Positions 36,340-48,774 are shown, numbered from the stretch's first letter. The stretch is DNA of 64,000 nucleotides from Fremontodendron californicum (GCA_030761205.1 JAULJL010000027.1:6701001-6765000); one strand, 5' to 3'. Translations and numbers: made by a program. Notes: generated by a model not told the origin, from the letters alone.

Positions 36340-36960
36340 AATTATAAAAATGAATTTATCACTTTGTATTTTTAAAATTAAACATAATTTATTAATTAGT
36401 TTTAGTTTTAGATTTAGATTTTTATTTTTATTTTATTTTTAAATGATATATTTAAAGGAGTTGGTCCATATGTTGACTCGTGTGTCGATTTAAGATTCAT
36501 ACTCGATCGCTCGAAAAAAAAGTAAAAAAAAGAAAAAAAATGAACTTGCTGCTAACCTATGTGAAAAAATCTATCTTACGAGAAAATAAAATACAAATCA
36601 TAATTTTATTTTCTTATTTTTCATTTATTATTTTTTACCTCTTATAAATACAAATATATAATATATAATAAGGTTTACATATTTTTCAAAAATACATATA
36701 AATAAAAATTGAAATCCATTTGTATTATGTAATTTATAAATAAATAATTTTCATAATTAAAAAAGTAATATTATATTAATATTATTATAATTTAAAAATA
36801 AAAATAAAAATATTTAGATAAATTATTATTATTTAATAAAATATAAGCTAAAATTAATTTATTATTATTAATTAATTAAAAATTATTAAAAAAAATTAAA
36901 AGTACCCAATCAAGGTCTTTCTTCTAGTATAACTTATTATACAATATGTCAATTGTGGTG
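36340..36960 (-). repeat. Interspersed repeat, inverted relative to 52215-52720
   Basis: Words such as 'ttcatactcgatcgctcgaa', 'cttgctgctaacctatgtga', 'tcttacgagaaaataaaat' and 'cctcttataaatacaaa' appear as complements in the same reversed order at 52520-52680. The segment ends near 'aaggtctttcttctagtata', mirrored by 'aaactagaaaaagacctcc' at 52227-52245. Confidence 0.55.
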
Positions 36961-36989
36961 AAAAAAAAAAAAAAAAGAGCTTGTTTTTA

Positions 36990-37095
36990 TCCTCAAGCCC
37001 AAATCCCAAATGGGTTAGGAAATTCGCAAAACTCAAGCCTTAGGGAAATCCGCAAACTCAAGCCCAAATGGGTTAGAGAAATCCACAAAACGCAA
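36990..37095. repeat. Small tandem repeat beside the tRNA gene
   Basis: Two imperfect units of roughly 45-50 bases share 'caagcccaaat', 'gggttag', 'gaaat' and 'cgcaaaactcaagcc'. Function unknown. Confidence 0.5.
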
Positions 37096-37105
37096 AATTA
37101 AAATC

Positions 37106-37179
37106 TGGCCTATGCAGGTTTCGAACCTGCGACCTTCGCGTTATTAGCACGACGCTCTAACCAACTGAGCTAATAGGCC
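37106..37179 (-). tRNA. tRNA-Ile (anticodon AAU)
   Basis: On the minus strand the 74 bases begin GGCCTATTAGCTCAG and end CATAGGCCA. The acceptor arms GGCCTAT/ATAGGCC pair fully. The D arm has TAGCTCAGTTGGTTAGAG, the anticodon loop CTAATAA gives anticodon AAT, and the T arm carries GGTTCGAAAC. Box A and box B are both canonical. A TTTT run follows within about 10 bases, as expected for polymerase III termination. No intron. Confidence 0.97.
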
Positions 37180-37580
37180 TTGATTGTTTTAATTTTCTTT
37201 TTTCTAACTAACACTTAAAACCCATTAAATTTTTATTATGTTATGAATTGAAAATTCTTTAGACCTTAAATTACATGATAGGTATAAATCTTCGCATCTT
37301 ATAAATTCCACCTATTATTTTAGAGGTTTTAATTTGAGGATTTAAAAAAAAAAATCTTGTATGTGATAAGTGAAAATATATATAAACTTTTAATTTCTTG
37401 AACATTTTTTATCCAATAATAATTTCCTCTCCACATATACAGGCTCAATGGATTTTGTTACCGAAAATCAAATTTTGTGTGCCCCAAATGGCATAATTAA
37501 ATAGTTGAATTTTGTATTAAATCCACTCTAATTACAACTAAAATTTTCCTTTCATTTTATTATAATATCCAATTTTCTAT

Positions 37581-37868
37581 TAGATTTGTCCATGAATCGA
37601 ATCGAACTAAGTTGATTGACCTTTTAAAAGCTTTGTTCAAAGCCCGGTTTGATTTGTTTGATTTAAGAAGCCCAAAATTTTAAAGATATATTAAAATATT
37701 ATTTTAAATATATTTGATAATTAAAATTAAATACAAAATAATTTTTATTAATTAAATAATATTTCGAGTTAAACTTGATCCGAACTTGAAAATTCTTGTT
37801 TAAAATCGTGCCCAACTCAAATTAGATCTATCGAATCAAACTGATAACTTGATTTTTGAACATATTTA
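37581..37868. mobile_element. hAT-type MITE-like copy
   Basis: The left end 'tagatttgtccatgaatcga' and right end 'cttgatttttgaacatattta' are diverged inverted repeats of the family at 51301 and 27225. The interior has the same AT-only block. No exact target duplication seen. Confidence 0.45.
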
Positions 37869-37869
37869 T

Positions 37870-40345
37870 TTTTAGGGTCCACTTAACCAGTGTCTATAAG
37901 CACTAGTTAAAAATTATTTAATTTTCAATTTAAATTTTTTTTTTTTTACATTTAATACATTATTTTTACTGAATTTTAAAAAAATAATCATTAATTACAA
38001 TTTTCATTCTATATTGTATATATATCACCTTAACAACATTTTCCTTATTTCTATTCATATTTATACTTTTTTTTTTTGTATCAAGTGAAACACTTGAATC
38101 AATGATCCAATTAAGAACTATTCTCTTGTTCCAATAACAATTGTATAAGGTTAAATTGACTAATGAATTTAAAGGAGTTAAACCCAAAACCTTTGACAAA
38201 AAACAAAAGAAACTTTGCATCTTAACAAAATGACAAAGGAGGGTGATTATAATAACAATTAACTTTTGAAATAGTGCTTACCACATGATTAGGGGACCAT
38301 AATTTAGCCCATCCACTAATGTTGTTTCCTCTTTAGAACTCCAATGAAATGCCTAAAGCCAGTGTAGCTGGTTTGGATGGCAGGTCGGGATGGAACCCTT
38401 TCATTGACTATCGAAACGAAGCATTAGTCAATGAAAAACTTTCCTTTCTTTAGTTACAGACGTTTGAATTTTCAAATCCAAAGACCCAATAATCACATCG
38501 AAATGATTTCATGTGGATAGGAAATCGTACGAACTTGATGAAAAAAAAAAAAAAAAAGACCAAACAACTTTCAAATCTATAACTTCTATAATCTATAGTC
38601 TATAATTAAAACTTGTGCCCAAGTAATGAGATTATTTAATTTTAATTTTGGAATACTTTGTTTGGGGTTGGATATTAAGTGTGCTGGTGGGGTTAATTAG
38701 GGTATTGTCAAGTTTTTTTTTTTATTATTAAGAAGAAAGAAAAGAAGAATTTTTTTTTTTGTGTATTCATGTCATTATTGTATTTAAGATATTGTAAATT
38801 TATATAAATTTTGACACGTAATAATTCGTTTTATATAGATTTTAACACGTTCGTGTATTCATGTCGTGTTTTAATTATTTTTCTCATGTTGTTTTCATGT
38901 CGTGTGTCAATTTATCTCATATTTCGTATAATTTGTCATAGTAATTCAATTTTAACTCTAAGTTCATTAACTTAATAATTAGATCATTGTATATGCCATA
39001 CATTTATACAAATATCATGTTCAAAACTTTAATCAAATTTTCTGATACGTAACGATGACATATTCTAGTTATGTATTAAACTAATCACTCCAAAACCCTT
39101 TTTCAAAATTCAAAGTTTTCTAACTAGGCAAATTCGTTTAATTGATATTTATAAACATCAATTAAAAATTATTTAATTATTATTTTTTTAAAAATTATAT
39201 TTAATATATTATTTTTATTAAATTAAAAAAATAATAATACATTAATTATACTTATCTTTTTATACCTATTATCTTAACTAATATCTGTCCTACATGTTAA
39301 CATTTCCCTTTCCGAAAATATTGAACATTCTTTATTTTGTTGAAAAAAGAGTTAAGATGACGAAAGCATAGCCGTTTAACCAAACAAATTTGAGCTACAT
39401 GTTCGTCGTAAAAAGTGCCTCCTAATAAAACAATTCTGAAAATTTCAGTGTTTGAATCAGAAGAGACATACTTGTTAATTAATTAAGCTTTAATAATCTT
39501 GTTAATTAATTAATACATAGTGATTAGCAACGTCTTTTTCTTCTTTTCAGACATAGAGCGTTTGAAATGCTAAAGAGTCATGAAAAATATTAGCCTGAAT
39601 TAGACCCAAAAAAAAATTTATGAAGATTAATAAAAATATATTCTCTCAAAAATATATATATATATATATTAACTTAAAATTTTTATTATTTTGGAATAAA
39701 TTTTTACATTTTATTAAAAAATAAAAACAAATCTTTGATCTTTTATTAAATTTTTAAAACAGACGAATAACTTGATTTTTAAACAAATTTACATCTATTC
39801 ATATTTACAATTTTTTTTTTTTTTAAATTGAAACACTTGAATCAATGATTCAACTAAGAACTATTCTCTAGTTCCAATAACAATAGTACAAGGTTAAATT
39901 GACTAATGAATTTAAAGGAGTTAAGCCCAAAACCTTGACAAAAACGAAAGAAACTTTGCATCTTAACAAGATGGCAAAAGAGGGTGATTAAGGGGACCAT
40001 AATTTAGCCCATCCACTAATGTTATTTCCTCTTTAGAACTCCAATTAAATACCTAAAGCCGTTATATAATTCATTTAGATGACAGGTTAGGATAAAACTT
40101 TTTTATTGATCATTCAAATGAAATGATAATCAATCAGATTTTTTTTTATTTATTTACATACATTTGTTTGAATTTTGAAATCCAAATATCCAATAATCAC
40201 ATTAAAATAATTTCATATGGATAGGAAATCATACAAATTTAATGCAAAAATTCTTTTAAAAAAATTTGACTAAACAACTTTCAAAGTATGTATTAAACTA
40301 ATCACCTCAAAAACCTTTTTCAAAACTCAAAAATTTTCAAATAAT
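37870..40345. repeat. Tandem duplication of non-coding DNA, two copies
   Basis: Copy 1 (about 37870-39130) and copy 2 (about 39130-40345) share, in the same order: 'agttaaaaattatttaatt', then 'gaaacacttgaatcaatga', 'ttaaattgactaatgaattt', 'gaaactttgcatcttaacaa', 'ggggaccataatttagccca', 'tttcatatggataggaaatc'-type sequence and 'gtattaaactaatcac'. Copy 1 contains about 500 extra bases (38570-39070, including ACACGAAC copy D); copy 2 contains a different insert (about 39300-39820). No coding sequence is evident in either. Confidence 0.7.
38755..38990 (+). repeat. ACACGAAC repeat family, copy D (fragment)
   Basis: A 230 base fragment with 'cgtgtattcatgtcgtgttt', 'aatttatctcatatttcg' and 'aattcaattttaactctaa', matching the right half of copy B in the same orientation. 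It lies only in copy 1 of the surrounding duplication. Confidence 0.55.
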
Positions 40346-40873
40346 TTATGTTATATAAATTTTTATATATTTATACATTCATATTATATTTGTATTATCT
40401 TTTAATATCATACTATATTGAATGGTATCCAAAATTATAGATTCATAATTCTTGCGTGTGGGATCATGATTATTCTTCAGGAGTGTAGGCAGAAACTGAA
40501 AACAATCAAATCAAACCAAACTTGGTTGCTGATTTTTATCCAAACCCAAACCCAAACCCAAAACTAAAAGCTTTCCTTTCCCGAGCTTGATTAAACATGG
40601 TGTTATAGCAGAGTAGGGGTAGGGAGGTCATTTTATATAAAATGGAATTTTTTTTTTTAATCTTAAAAATATAAAATGGAAAGCTTCATTTCATTGGCAA
40701 AAGCATGATTGAAGGAAAAAAAAGACTCTTTGAAAGAATTTACACAAGCACTCTGTTCTATCCTATGGCTCGTTCATAATTAACAAAGTGAAAAAAACAC
40801 TAGAGAAGTTGTAATATTGTTCAACTTCTACAGTTTTCTTTTTCCAATTCCTCCTAATAATTTGATTTCCTTG
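40346..40873. other. Intergenic, 3' side of IQD gene
   Basis: AT-rich, with a small 'cccaaa' iteration at about 40545-40563. The part nearest 40873 is probably the IQD 3' untranslated region. Confidence 0.4.
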
Positions 40874-43207
40874 TCAAAATTCCAAATCTTCTTGAACTTG
40901 GTAACATGACTTGTACATTATTTCATTGAGCGAAAGCCTCTTCTTTGCTCCTGGCTCTGGTCTTTGCTTTGGGGCGCTGTGAGATCTTAACTTGGCCTTG
41001 AAAGATTGCGTGTTTGCCATATAGTTAGGGAAGAAGTTCGAATAAGGCCTAAAATAGCCGTCTCCGCCGCACACACTCTTAGCCGGAGTAGTCGGAGCAT
41101 TGGACCACCTAGCCGTATTAGCAAAACGAGGAGTGCTCTGAGCAGTACTAGAGAACCTACATTCATCGCCGCCGCCGCCGCCGGTGAAGCACCATTCAAA
41201 ATCATGAAGATTTTGGCAAGGCAAGTCATCCCCACATTCCGATAATGCAATATTATTGTACCGGCGAGACCTTGATGATCTTGTCTTGAATGTATCAATT
41301 TCAACTATTTTTGGGCTGTCATCGTACGCATTGATTTCAGTTGATGCAGATACTCTTTTGCTGTGAATTTCACTTCTTGGCTCATCAAATCTTTCCTGAA
41401 AAATGAGAGTAAAAAACATCAATAAAATCACCTGAATAACTAGAATCCGCATGCCAGACCAGAGAATTTGTTGGCAATGGTACTTACAATGGATTTCCGG
41501 GGCCTGTTTTCAGGATTGTACCGATTCTCCTTGTTGAAGGAGCGACTCATCCGCTGAGATCGAACTGCTGTTTGTACTCTCATAAGAGCTTGCATACTAT
41601 GCAGAGTTGCAGTAGCCCTCTTCCTTACAAGATAGCCTCTAACAAGAGCTTGCAACCTAACCAGTCCTTTCAAAGCTCTAAGTGCTTTCCGACCCTGAGA
41701 GTATAACGACCAAATTAGAGGAATCCAAAAGCCAAAAGTCACCAACTTTAGACCTTGTTAGCGTTGCTTTTTGAAACAGTTTTTAAGTCAAAAATTACTT
41801 TTTACAGCAAACGTAAAAAAAAATTTAATTTTTATGGTTGAAATCACGATTTAAAAACTCAAATTAAAAATTCAAATAATATAATTTTTGAATTTTAAAA
41901 GTTAGTTTTTGGATAAAATAAATTTATTATCTTCATATTTTTATATTTTTATTATTTTAAAAATATCTTTTTTTTATATTTTAATTTTTCATAATACTTT
42001 TTTCGTTACAATGTCAAACACTTAAAAAATTTTAAATCGTAATTTTTTATCATATTTTTTAAACATATATTTTTTTTAACTTACATTTTTTTTGGGTGCG
42101 TTGCAGAAAACAAAACTGGGAAAAACCAAAAAAATTCAACGCTTGGTTGAACAAATGATCAATACCCAGTTCAACAAAAAAGTTTTTTAAAATTCAAAAA
42201 TTCAAATCCAGGGAGAGAATATATAAGTAGGAAAAAGAGAAGAATTTTGGCCCTTAGTCAAAAAGAGAGTTGGAAAACATAAGTAGCAAAAGTACACTCT
42301 ATGTTACGCGAATTCGATATTTTTCTAAAAACATTTCGTACATATTTAAAAAATTATATTTCATATATTTCATATTTATGTATGAACATATATAGAACAC
42401 AAAGAAAACACAAGTATTGTTTCATTAGCTTTGAGTCTTAATTTTTCAGCTTTTGAAGCAGACCAGACATAAAAGTAAGAGTTAAAAAAAGCATTTTTCA
42501 TTACATAATCAAATAGATAGTTTTATTTCCAAGCTTAGAATGTTGAAAAGGAACAAATTAGATAGATAAATAGATTGACTCTCAAGTCTCAACAGGAAAA
42601 CAAAAAAAAATGTACTGTTTCATTACCGATTGAATCTATCTTTCCAAAACTTTTCAGAGCAGACAAAGAAAGAAGGGAGAAACAAGAAGAAGAAAAAAAT
42701 ACCAAAAATTAGACATACCTAAAAAAAAACCTAGATCAGCACCCAAATAAAGAGATAATAAAAAAATCAACTTACCAAATAGCCTCTAAAGACAGTTTGA
42801 ATTTTGGCAGCTGCCCATCTCTCCCTCCCTCCACCAAACAAACTAGTACCTCTTCCGTTGCTGGTCAGCCTCACCACTGCCGCCGCCGCTTGTGCTGCTG
42901 CCACGGCTGCATCAGCTGCAGCAGCTGTAGCAGCAGCCACTGCAATTGCATGCTTGTTTTGCTCCTTCTCAGTCTCCGCAATGTAGGATCTTAGCCAAGC
43001 AGCATCGGTGGTGGCCGGAATATTCCTAGCAATACTCAATGGAATATTCTGAGAAATTGCATTAGCATCCTTCCCGGACTTGGAAAAACTCCACCTTCTC
43101 TTATCTTTCTTGTCATATAAAACTGATGAATTTAATGAATGTTCCATCTGGTCTTTGTCTTTTTTCATGCCTAACAGCCCCTTCAGCCACCTTGTAGCCT
43201 TCCCCAT
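40874..43207 (-). CDS. IQ67-domain (IQD) calmodulin-binding protein
   Basis: Three exons on the minus strand, 43207-42776, 41694-41488 and 41395-40874, give 386 residues. It starts MGKATRWLKGLLGMKK, typical of the IQD22-25 type. An Ala-rich helix (about residues 96-122) precedes the IQ67 domain: the first IQ motif AAKIQTVFRGYL (133-144), then, across a phase-0 intron, GRKALRALKGLVRLQALVRG and MQALMRVQTAVR. A phase-0 intron inside the IQ67 domain is a family hallmark. The C-terminus has Ser/Arg-rich motifs and ends LRSHSAPKQRPEPGAKKRLS plus LNEIMYK. IQD proteins bind calmodulin and act at microtubules, plasma membrane or nucleus as scaffolds linking calcium signals to cell shape. Very basic, as is usual. 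Subfamily number is tentative. Confidence 0.92.
41753..42110. mobile_element. MITE-like copy in IQD intron 1
   Basis: It is a member of a three-copy family in this window (also 48775-49110 and 49410-49770), all in the same orientation. Shared blocks: 'tttttaagt', 'aaatcacgatttaaaaact', 'tttttggataaaat', 'ttttaatttttcataatac', 'ttttttatcatattttt'. Ends carry 'gcgttgc' near both edges (41762 and 42099), suggesting inverted termini. No coding capacity. Confidence 0.5.
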
Positions 43208-43823
43208 CTCTTCAGGATCGAAACTAAGGAAGAAAAAGTAGTAGCAACAAAAATAATCCTAAAGAAAGAAACAAACAAGCGGACTTTGTTAGATAAAGGA
43301 CCGCAAAAGAAGCTGCATTTTATTTCTCATTAATTTTCTCTCACTTTCCCTGGAATTTGAAGTGACAAAACAAGAGAGAATTAACAAGTAGCTACCCAGA
43401 ATATCTTTATAGATAGAAGCGAAAATGTCAAAGCACTGAATCAAATACCCTTTCCAACCCCAATGGTTTTTAGCAATAAAAAGTAGTACCAGTAAGTAAT
43501 AAAGCTTTCAAAAAGAGAAAGCAATGATCATATCCAAGAAATATTAGAAAAAGAGAGAGAGAAAAATTCAAAGTGGGAATCGAGTTTTTTTTTTAGAGAA
43601 CAAAAAGAAAGGGGTGTCTGCAAGATCTCTAGAATCTTTACAGGTTGCAAATAGAGAAATGATGAGAATAGTGATGACTGGAGGAAAAACATTAACAAAA
43701 ATTAAAAAAAAAAAGCAACAAAATACCTTAAAATATATATGGATAAAGCTTGGATTTTTTCAAAAGATAATCTGACACAACCTCGTGAAGAACTGCGTTA
43801 CAAAGACAAAAAAAAAATGTTAC

Positions 43824-43854
<31 letters not shown>

Positions 43855-44029
43855 ACATGATTTATTTTAGGTTTTACTAACGTAACTATATAAGCTCTTT
43901 AAAATTAATTAATATATTATATTAAATAAAAATATTCTTATATATATGATTCGGTTTTATTTTAATTAATTTATGTAATTATTTTAAAAAGATATCATTT
44001 CACAGATTTAAATTTAAAATCTCCATATT
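43208..44029. other. IQD upstream region
   Basis: Promoter and leader of the IQD gene on the minus strand; possible leader intron not resolved. A (TA)n microsatellite lies at about 43826-43853. Confidence 0.4.
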
Positions 44030-44941
44030 CTTTTTTTGGATAAGTAAGTGTTTTATTTATCCAGAAAGCAGTTAAACTGCTACATCCAACATCATGTGCA
44101 ACATGTACTTAAGCTATACATACTTAAACAATACTTGAACAAAACTTAAGACCACTAATCAATCAGGGAACAATAGCAACATACTTCAGCAATACTTAAA
44201 GCTATTCCAGAATGGACAAAGATCCTAGGAAAAAAGTGACAGTCCCCAATCTGCATCCAATCTTCGGTTCACTTCATCAGGACTAATGTTCTTGAGCCCC
44301 AACAATCGCATTCTGATGATCTCTTTTATCTGCTCAATGATCGCTCCTTGTGTGGATTGAAGGCGATTAAAACACCTATTATTTCTCTCCCTCCAGATCG
44401 AGTAAAGAAAGGCACTCCATGATAAACGCAAAATAACAGAAATGAGAGTTTTTCCTCTGATTCTTTTTACTGCCCATTGCAGCTCTGCTTGCCAGCTCCT
44501 TATGCTTCTATGAAGTTGACATAAGCATAGTATATGCCCCCAGATTTCCTTTGAATAGGCACATTCAAAAAATATATGATTCCGGGTTTCTTGCTCAGTT
44601 TGACATAGCTCACATTTGCCATCCACCTCCATGCCCCATGACATCAATCTGTTCTTTGTAGGCACTTTGTCCAATATAGCCATCCAAGCTACCAGTGCAT
44701 GTTTAGGAATATGAAATGGAAACCAGATCAATTTATCCCACTCCACCTTGTCCTGCCTAGGCCTGAGATCATTCCAGACTTTAGCCACCATAAATCTGTT
44801 CCCAGGGAACTTCCAAGTTAGAGCACCATTCTGGTTGGAGGTGAACCTCAAAGCCAAAGCCCTCAGCTGAAGCATTTTACGCCATGTCCAGCTGCTTCCT
44901 GGGGAAGGTTGAACCTGCCACACTGTTCGTCCTTTCAGCCC
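44030..44941 (-). mobile_element. 5'-truncated LINE, zf-RVT 3' end
   Basis: On the minus strand an open frame at 44923-44225 (232 residues) matches the reverse-transcriptase zinc-binding (zf-RVT) domain at the C-terminus of plant non-LTR retrotransposons: WFPFHIPKHALVAWMAILDK and PTKNRLMSWG, then C-x2-C with H-x4-C in CELCQTEQETRNHIFFEC, and a tail with SIWRERNNRCF. The frame is open but lacks endonuclease and polymerase parts, so the copy is truncated at about 44941. A 3' untranslated region runs down to a short A tract at about 44028-44035. No clear target duplication. Confidence 0.85.
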
Positions 44942-45076
44942 ATGTACTTACATATAATAAGTACTTTAATAAATATCTATTATTACAAAACTATATGTTT
45001 CAAATGAAAGTTAGTACATAAAACAAAAAATTACAAACAAATATCATAAAAAAAAAGTAAAAAGTTGCAGTAATAA
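44942..45076. other. Short AT-rich spacer with (TAA)n
   Basis: Between the LINE and the foldback element; ends in a (TAA)n run that coincides with the foldback element's apparent target duplication. Confidence 0.4.
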
Positions 45077-46354
45077 TAATAATAAGGGTTAATATATAAA
45101 TTAGCCCATGTACTTTATGTCTTTTGTCCATTTGGTACCTGAAATTTTTTTGTCACTTTGGTATTTGAACTTTCATTCCTTCAACACATTAGCATTTTGC
45201 CTAACACCATTAATTAATGACTGACTAGGCAAAAAATAATCAATCAGAGGTTGACACGTGGCAAAAACTGCCACATCATTAGTGTCACGTCTCCATATAA
45301 GAAAAAAATTCAAAAAAAAAAATCAAAAAATATCCAAAATAAATTCAAAACGATTTATAAAATTCAAAATAAAATTCAAAAAAATAAAAAAATAAATATT
45401 TTTTTAAATCAAAATTAAAAATTTGAAAATCACATTTTTTTTTAAAAAAATCAAAAAAAAAAATTATAAATTTAAAAATAAAAAAACTGATTTTTTTTAA
45501 ATCAAAATTTTAATTTTTTTTTTAGAAATTTAGAAATTAAAAAATTATAAAAATAATTATAAAAAATCAAAAGATAAATCTAAAAAAATTCAAAATTAAA
45601 AAGAAAAATAAAAAATACTTTTTTTTAAAATATAGAAATTTCAAATTAAAAAAAATATATACGAAAATTCGAAATTAAAAAAAATAGAAACTTTTTTTTT
45701 ATTTTTATTAAAAATATTCAAATATTTTTCTTTTTTAATTTTAATTTTTTTTTTTACAGATTTTTAAATATATATATAATGTTTTCAATTTTATAATTGA
45801 TTTTGATTTTGGTTTTTTATTTTTATTTTTATAATATATAAGAAAATTTGAAATTAAAAAAAATATAATTTAAAATTTTTAAAATATATTTTTTTCATTT
45901 TTATTAAAAATATTCAGATTTTTTTTCTTATTTTTTTAATTTTTAGAGATTTCTAGATATATATATATATATATATAAAGTTTTCAATTTTTATAATTTA
46001 TTTTGAATTTTGGTTTTTTATTTTTATTTTATAATTTTTTTTAAAAATGATTTAATTTTGATTTTTTAAAATTTTTTTAAAATTTTTGAAAATTTTTGAA
46101 AATTTTTTATTTTTTTGAATTTTTTTCTTATATGATGATGTGACACTAATAATGTGACAGTTTTACCACGTGTCAGGTTTTGATTGGGTTTTTTTTGTCT
46201 AGTCAGCTTTTAACTAACGGTGTTAGGGCAAAAGGCTAATGTGATTGACGGAATGAAAATTCGAATACCAAAATGACAAAAAAAAAATTCAGATACCAAA
46301 TAAATAAAAAATCTAAAGTAGAGTGATTAATTTATATATTAACCTTAATAATAA
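45077..46354. mobile_element. Foldback MITE with long TIRs, 1260 bp
   Basis: Element 45086-46345. Its ends are inverted repeats of about 230 bases: 'ggttaatatataaatta' at the left and 'taatttatatattaacc' at the right, then 'catttggtacctga', 'gcattttgcctaacacc', 'gttgacacgtggcaaaaact' and 'gccacatcattagtgtcac', all mirrored in 46125-46340. A 9 bp direct repeat TAATAATAA flanks it (45077-45085, 46346-46354), which would suit the Mutator superfamily, but the flank is a (TAA)n run and so weak evidence. The centre is extremely A/T-rich and can itself fold back. Confidence 0.7.
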
Positions 46355-46858
46355 TCACACAAAGAAGAAGAAAGAAGAACTCAATCTCAACTCTCACGTT
46401 CTCAAAATTCAAAAGAAGCGCCGGTTTTCTCTTTCTCAAAGTCTCAAACTTTTTTTTTCTAAGTATTTTCTCTCTCCAACTTTGTGGAGCGATGTGTATA
46501 GTTTGTGTACAAATGAAAGCTACATCCCCAGCCATGACTACAATATTTTATATTATTTTTTAAACCAAAAGAAGAAAATTTATGTTAAATTGAGTAATTA
46601 ATTATTTTATAAGTTTAAATTAATAAAATATAATTTAATTATTATATTTAAATTTTAATATGTTTTTTAAATGTAAATCAGATATATAATTAATGGACTT
46701 ATGTATAAACTCAAATTTTAACAAATTTAAATATAATAATGGATTTTTTAAGGATTCAATTATTATAATATAAAATCCAAGTTTTGGCTTAATGATTGGT
46801 GCATACTCTCATGTTTAAAAAAACAGTATTTGAATCCCTATCTTCAAACTATCAAAAA

Positions 46859-46889
<31 letters not shown>

Positions 46890-47823
46890 CTGATAGCCAT
46901 TTTTAGCACAAAACCACAAAAAGGGTGATGAAGGATTCAGGGCATTAATTAAAGCAAAAGGGTTGGTTTTTATAGACACTGCTTTTCTGTCTATAAAGGG
47001 TCCAAAAGAAAACAAAATGAAAGGCTGAAACTTCTTCTCTTTTAGCTTGTTTAGGTTAAGAAGAAGATCTTTCAGTTTCCGTCTCTTCTTCTCTATAATG
47101 ATTTGTGGCTCAGTATCTCACTATCTCTCTGCCATTGATTCTGCAGAACTTCTCTCCCTCTCTCTCTTTTTCACAGTTTGAAAAGGGTGTTTAGCAAATG
47201 AGGAGAGATAATTGCAGATTTTAAATCTTGGGTTAGTTTAAAAAATATGTTTTTAATAATCACTTTATTTTTAAATAATTTAATATGTTAGAATTATTTT
47301 TTTTTAAATTAAAAAATTAAAAAAAATATTCTAAAGATAAAATTATCTTTAATGAAAAAATCTTTTTTTTTTTCTTTCTTCTCCAATTAAAAAAATATTA
47401 TTTTTTAAAAAATTTAATTGAAAATAAATTTAAAAATAAAATATTTAAATATTTATTTTTTTTAATTTAAAAAAAATAAAAATATTTAATTTTAAAAATA
47501 TTTTTTTATTATTTTTTATTATTTAAAATTTTTTAATTTAAAAAAGTAAACTAAAATATAAAAATATTTATTTTTTAAAATTAAAAAAAATTATTTTCCT
47601 AAACTTTATTTTTTTAATTAAAAAATAAAAGGAAAAAGAGACTATTTTATTAAAGACAATTTTATCTTTACAATATATTTTCTAATAATTTTTAATTTTT
47701 TATTTTTTTTAAAATAATTTTAACATATTAAACTATTTAAAAATAAAACAAATTATTGAGAGCGTATTTTTCAAATTAACCCTTAATTTTTTTTTGGTAA
47801 ATAATAATAGCAGTGAAGCCATT

Positions 47824-47859
<36 letters not shown>

Positions 47860-48774
47860 TGTGATATATCTCTCTAGTTTCAAATTTGCTTAATGTTATT
47901 ATTTAATTTTGCATGATTCTTTGGAATACAAATCATGAGTTCCGTTATTCTTTAGGATGATAAAAATGGTATAATTTTATTAGCTATTGCCTATTGACAC
48001 TTGACAATGGTGAATTAAAATTTAAAAGTGATATATATATATATATATATTTTTTCCATCTGTTGGGTTTTTAAAATTTTGAATGGAGATCTAAATCTGA
48101 GCTTCTGCTGCCAGTTTGATTGAAAATTACATGGATGAATAATATATATATATATTTTTAAATTGACTTGAGGTTTTAAATCTTGAATGGATATTTTGAC
48201 GGGGTGTGTTGAACAAATTTGTGGGATGATGTTTATAGAAAGTAGATCTTTTAATTCGTATATAGTGTTATTTTTTATATTTTATTATGTCAATTATAAA
48301 AATATAAATATAATATAAACTATTAAATGTGTCAAAATTATAAATAATATTTTTATTGATCGATCATATTATATAAACCCAAATCGAACATCCAATTACT
48401 ATATTTGAAGTATGAGGAGAATATTATATATATATATATATTAAGCTTATATTACCATAATAATAATAACATTAATTCTTGCAGTTTTGACCCTTTTCAA
48501 TTTTCATGGAGTGAAAGTAGGAAAAAAAGAAAAAAAAATAAGCAATTGTTTAAACTTTACATTTTTGAAATAGTCATGAGTATTTGGACCAAGTTCATAT
48601 GGCTTCATGATCAAAGTTAGTACACAGAATTGAATTGGAAATTTTATTTGAAAAATGGGCCTGCCAGTGCCAACCATTATTTGACTTTTTTTGTCTGTTT
48701 TTAGTTTGAGAAAAGGATATTCAAATTATTATCTTTGAACAGAAACAAACAATAATCACCCACTGTTAAGGTCC
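46355..48774. other. AT-rich intergenic DNA with possible transcript leader
   Basis: The stretch 46930-47230 stands out by composition: a TATA-like 'tctataaagg' (46990-46999), then a C/T-rich leader and a small frame at 47098-47181 (27 codons, starting MICGSVSHYLSAIDSAELL). No gene body follows; downstream is A/T only. A (GA)n tract is at 47831-47856 and (TA)n tracts at 46858-46883 and 48029-48050. Confidence 0.3.

Noticed and set aside
42797..42994. Cys/Ser- and Ala-rich frames on the + strand
   Set aside because: Antisense shadows of the Ala-rich helix in IQD exon 1.
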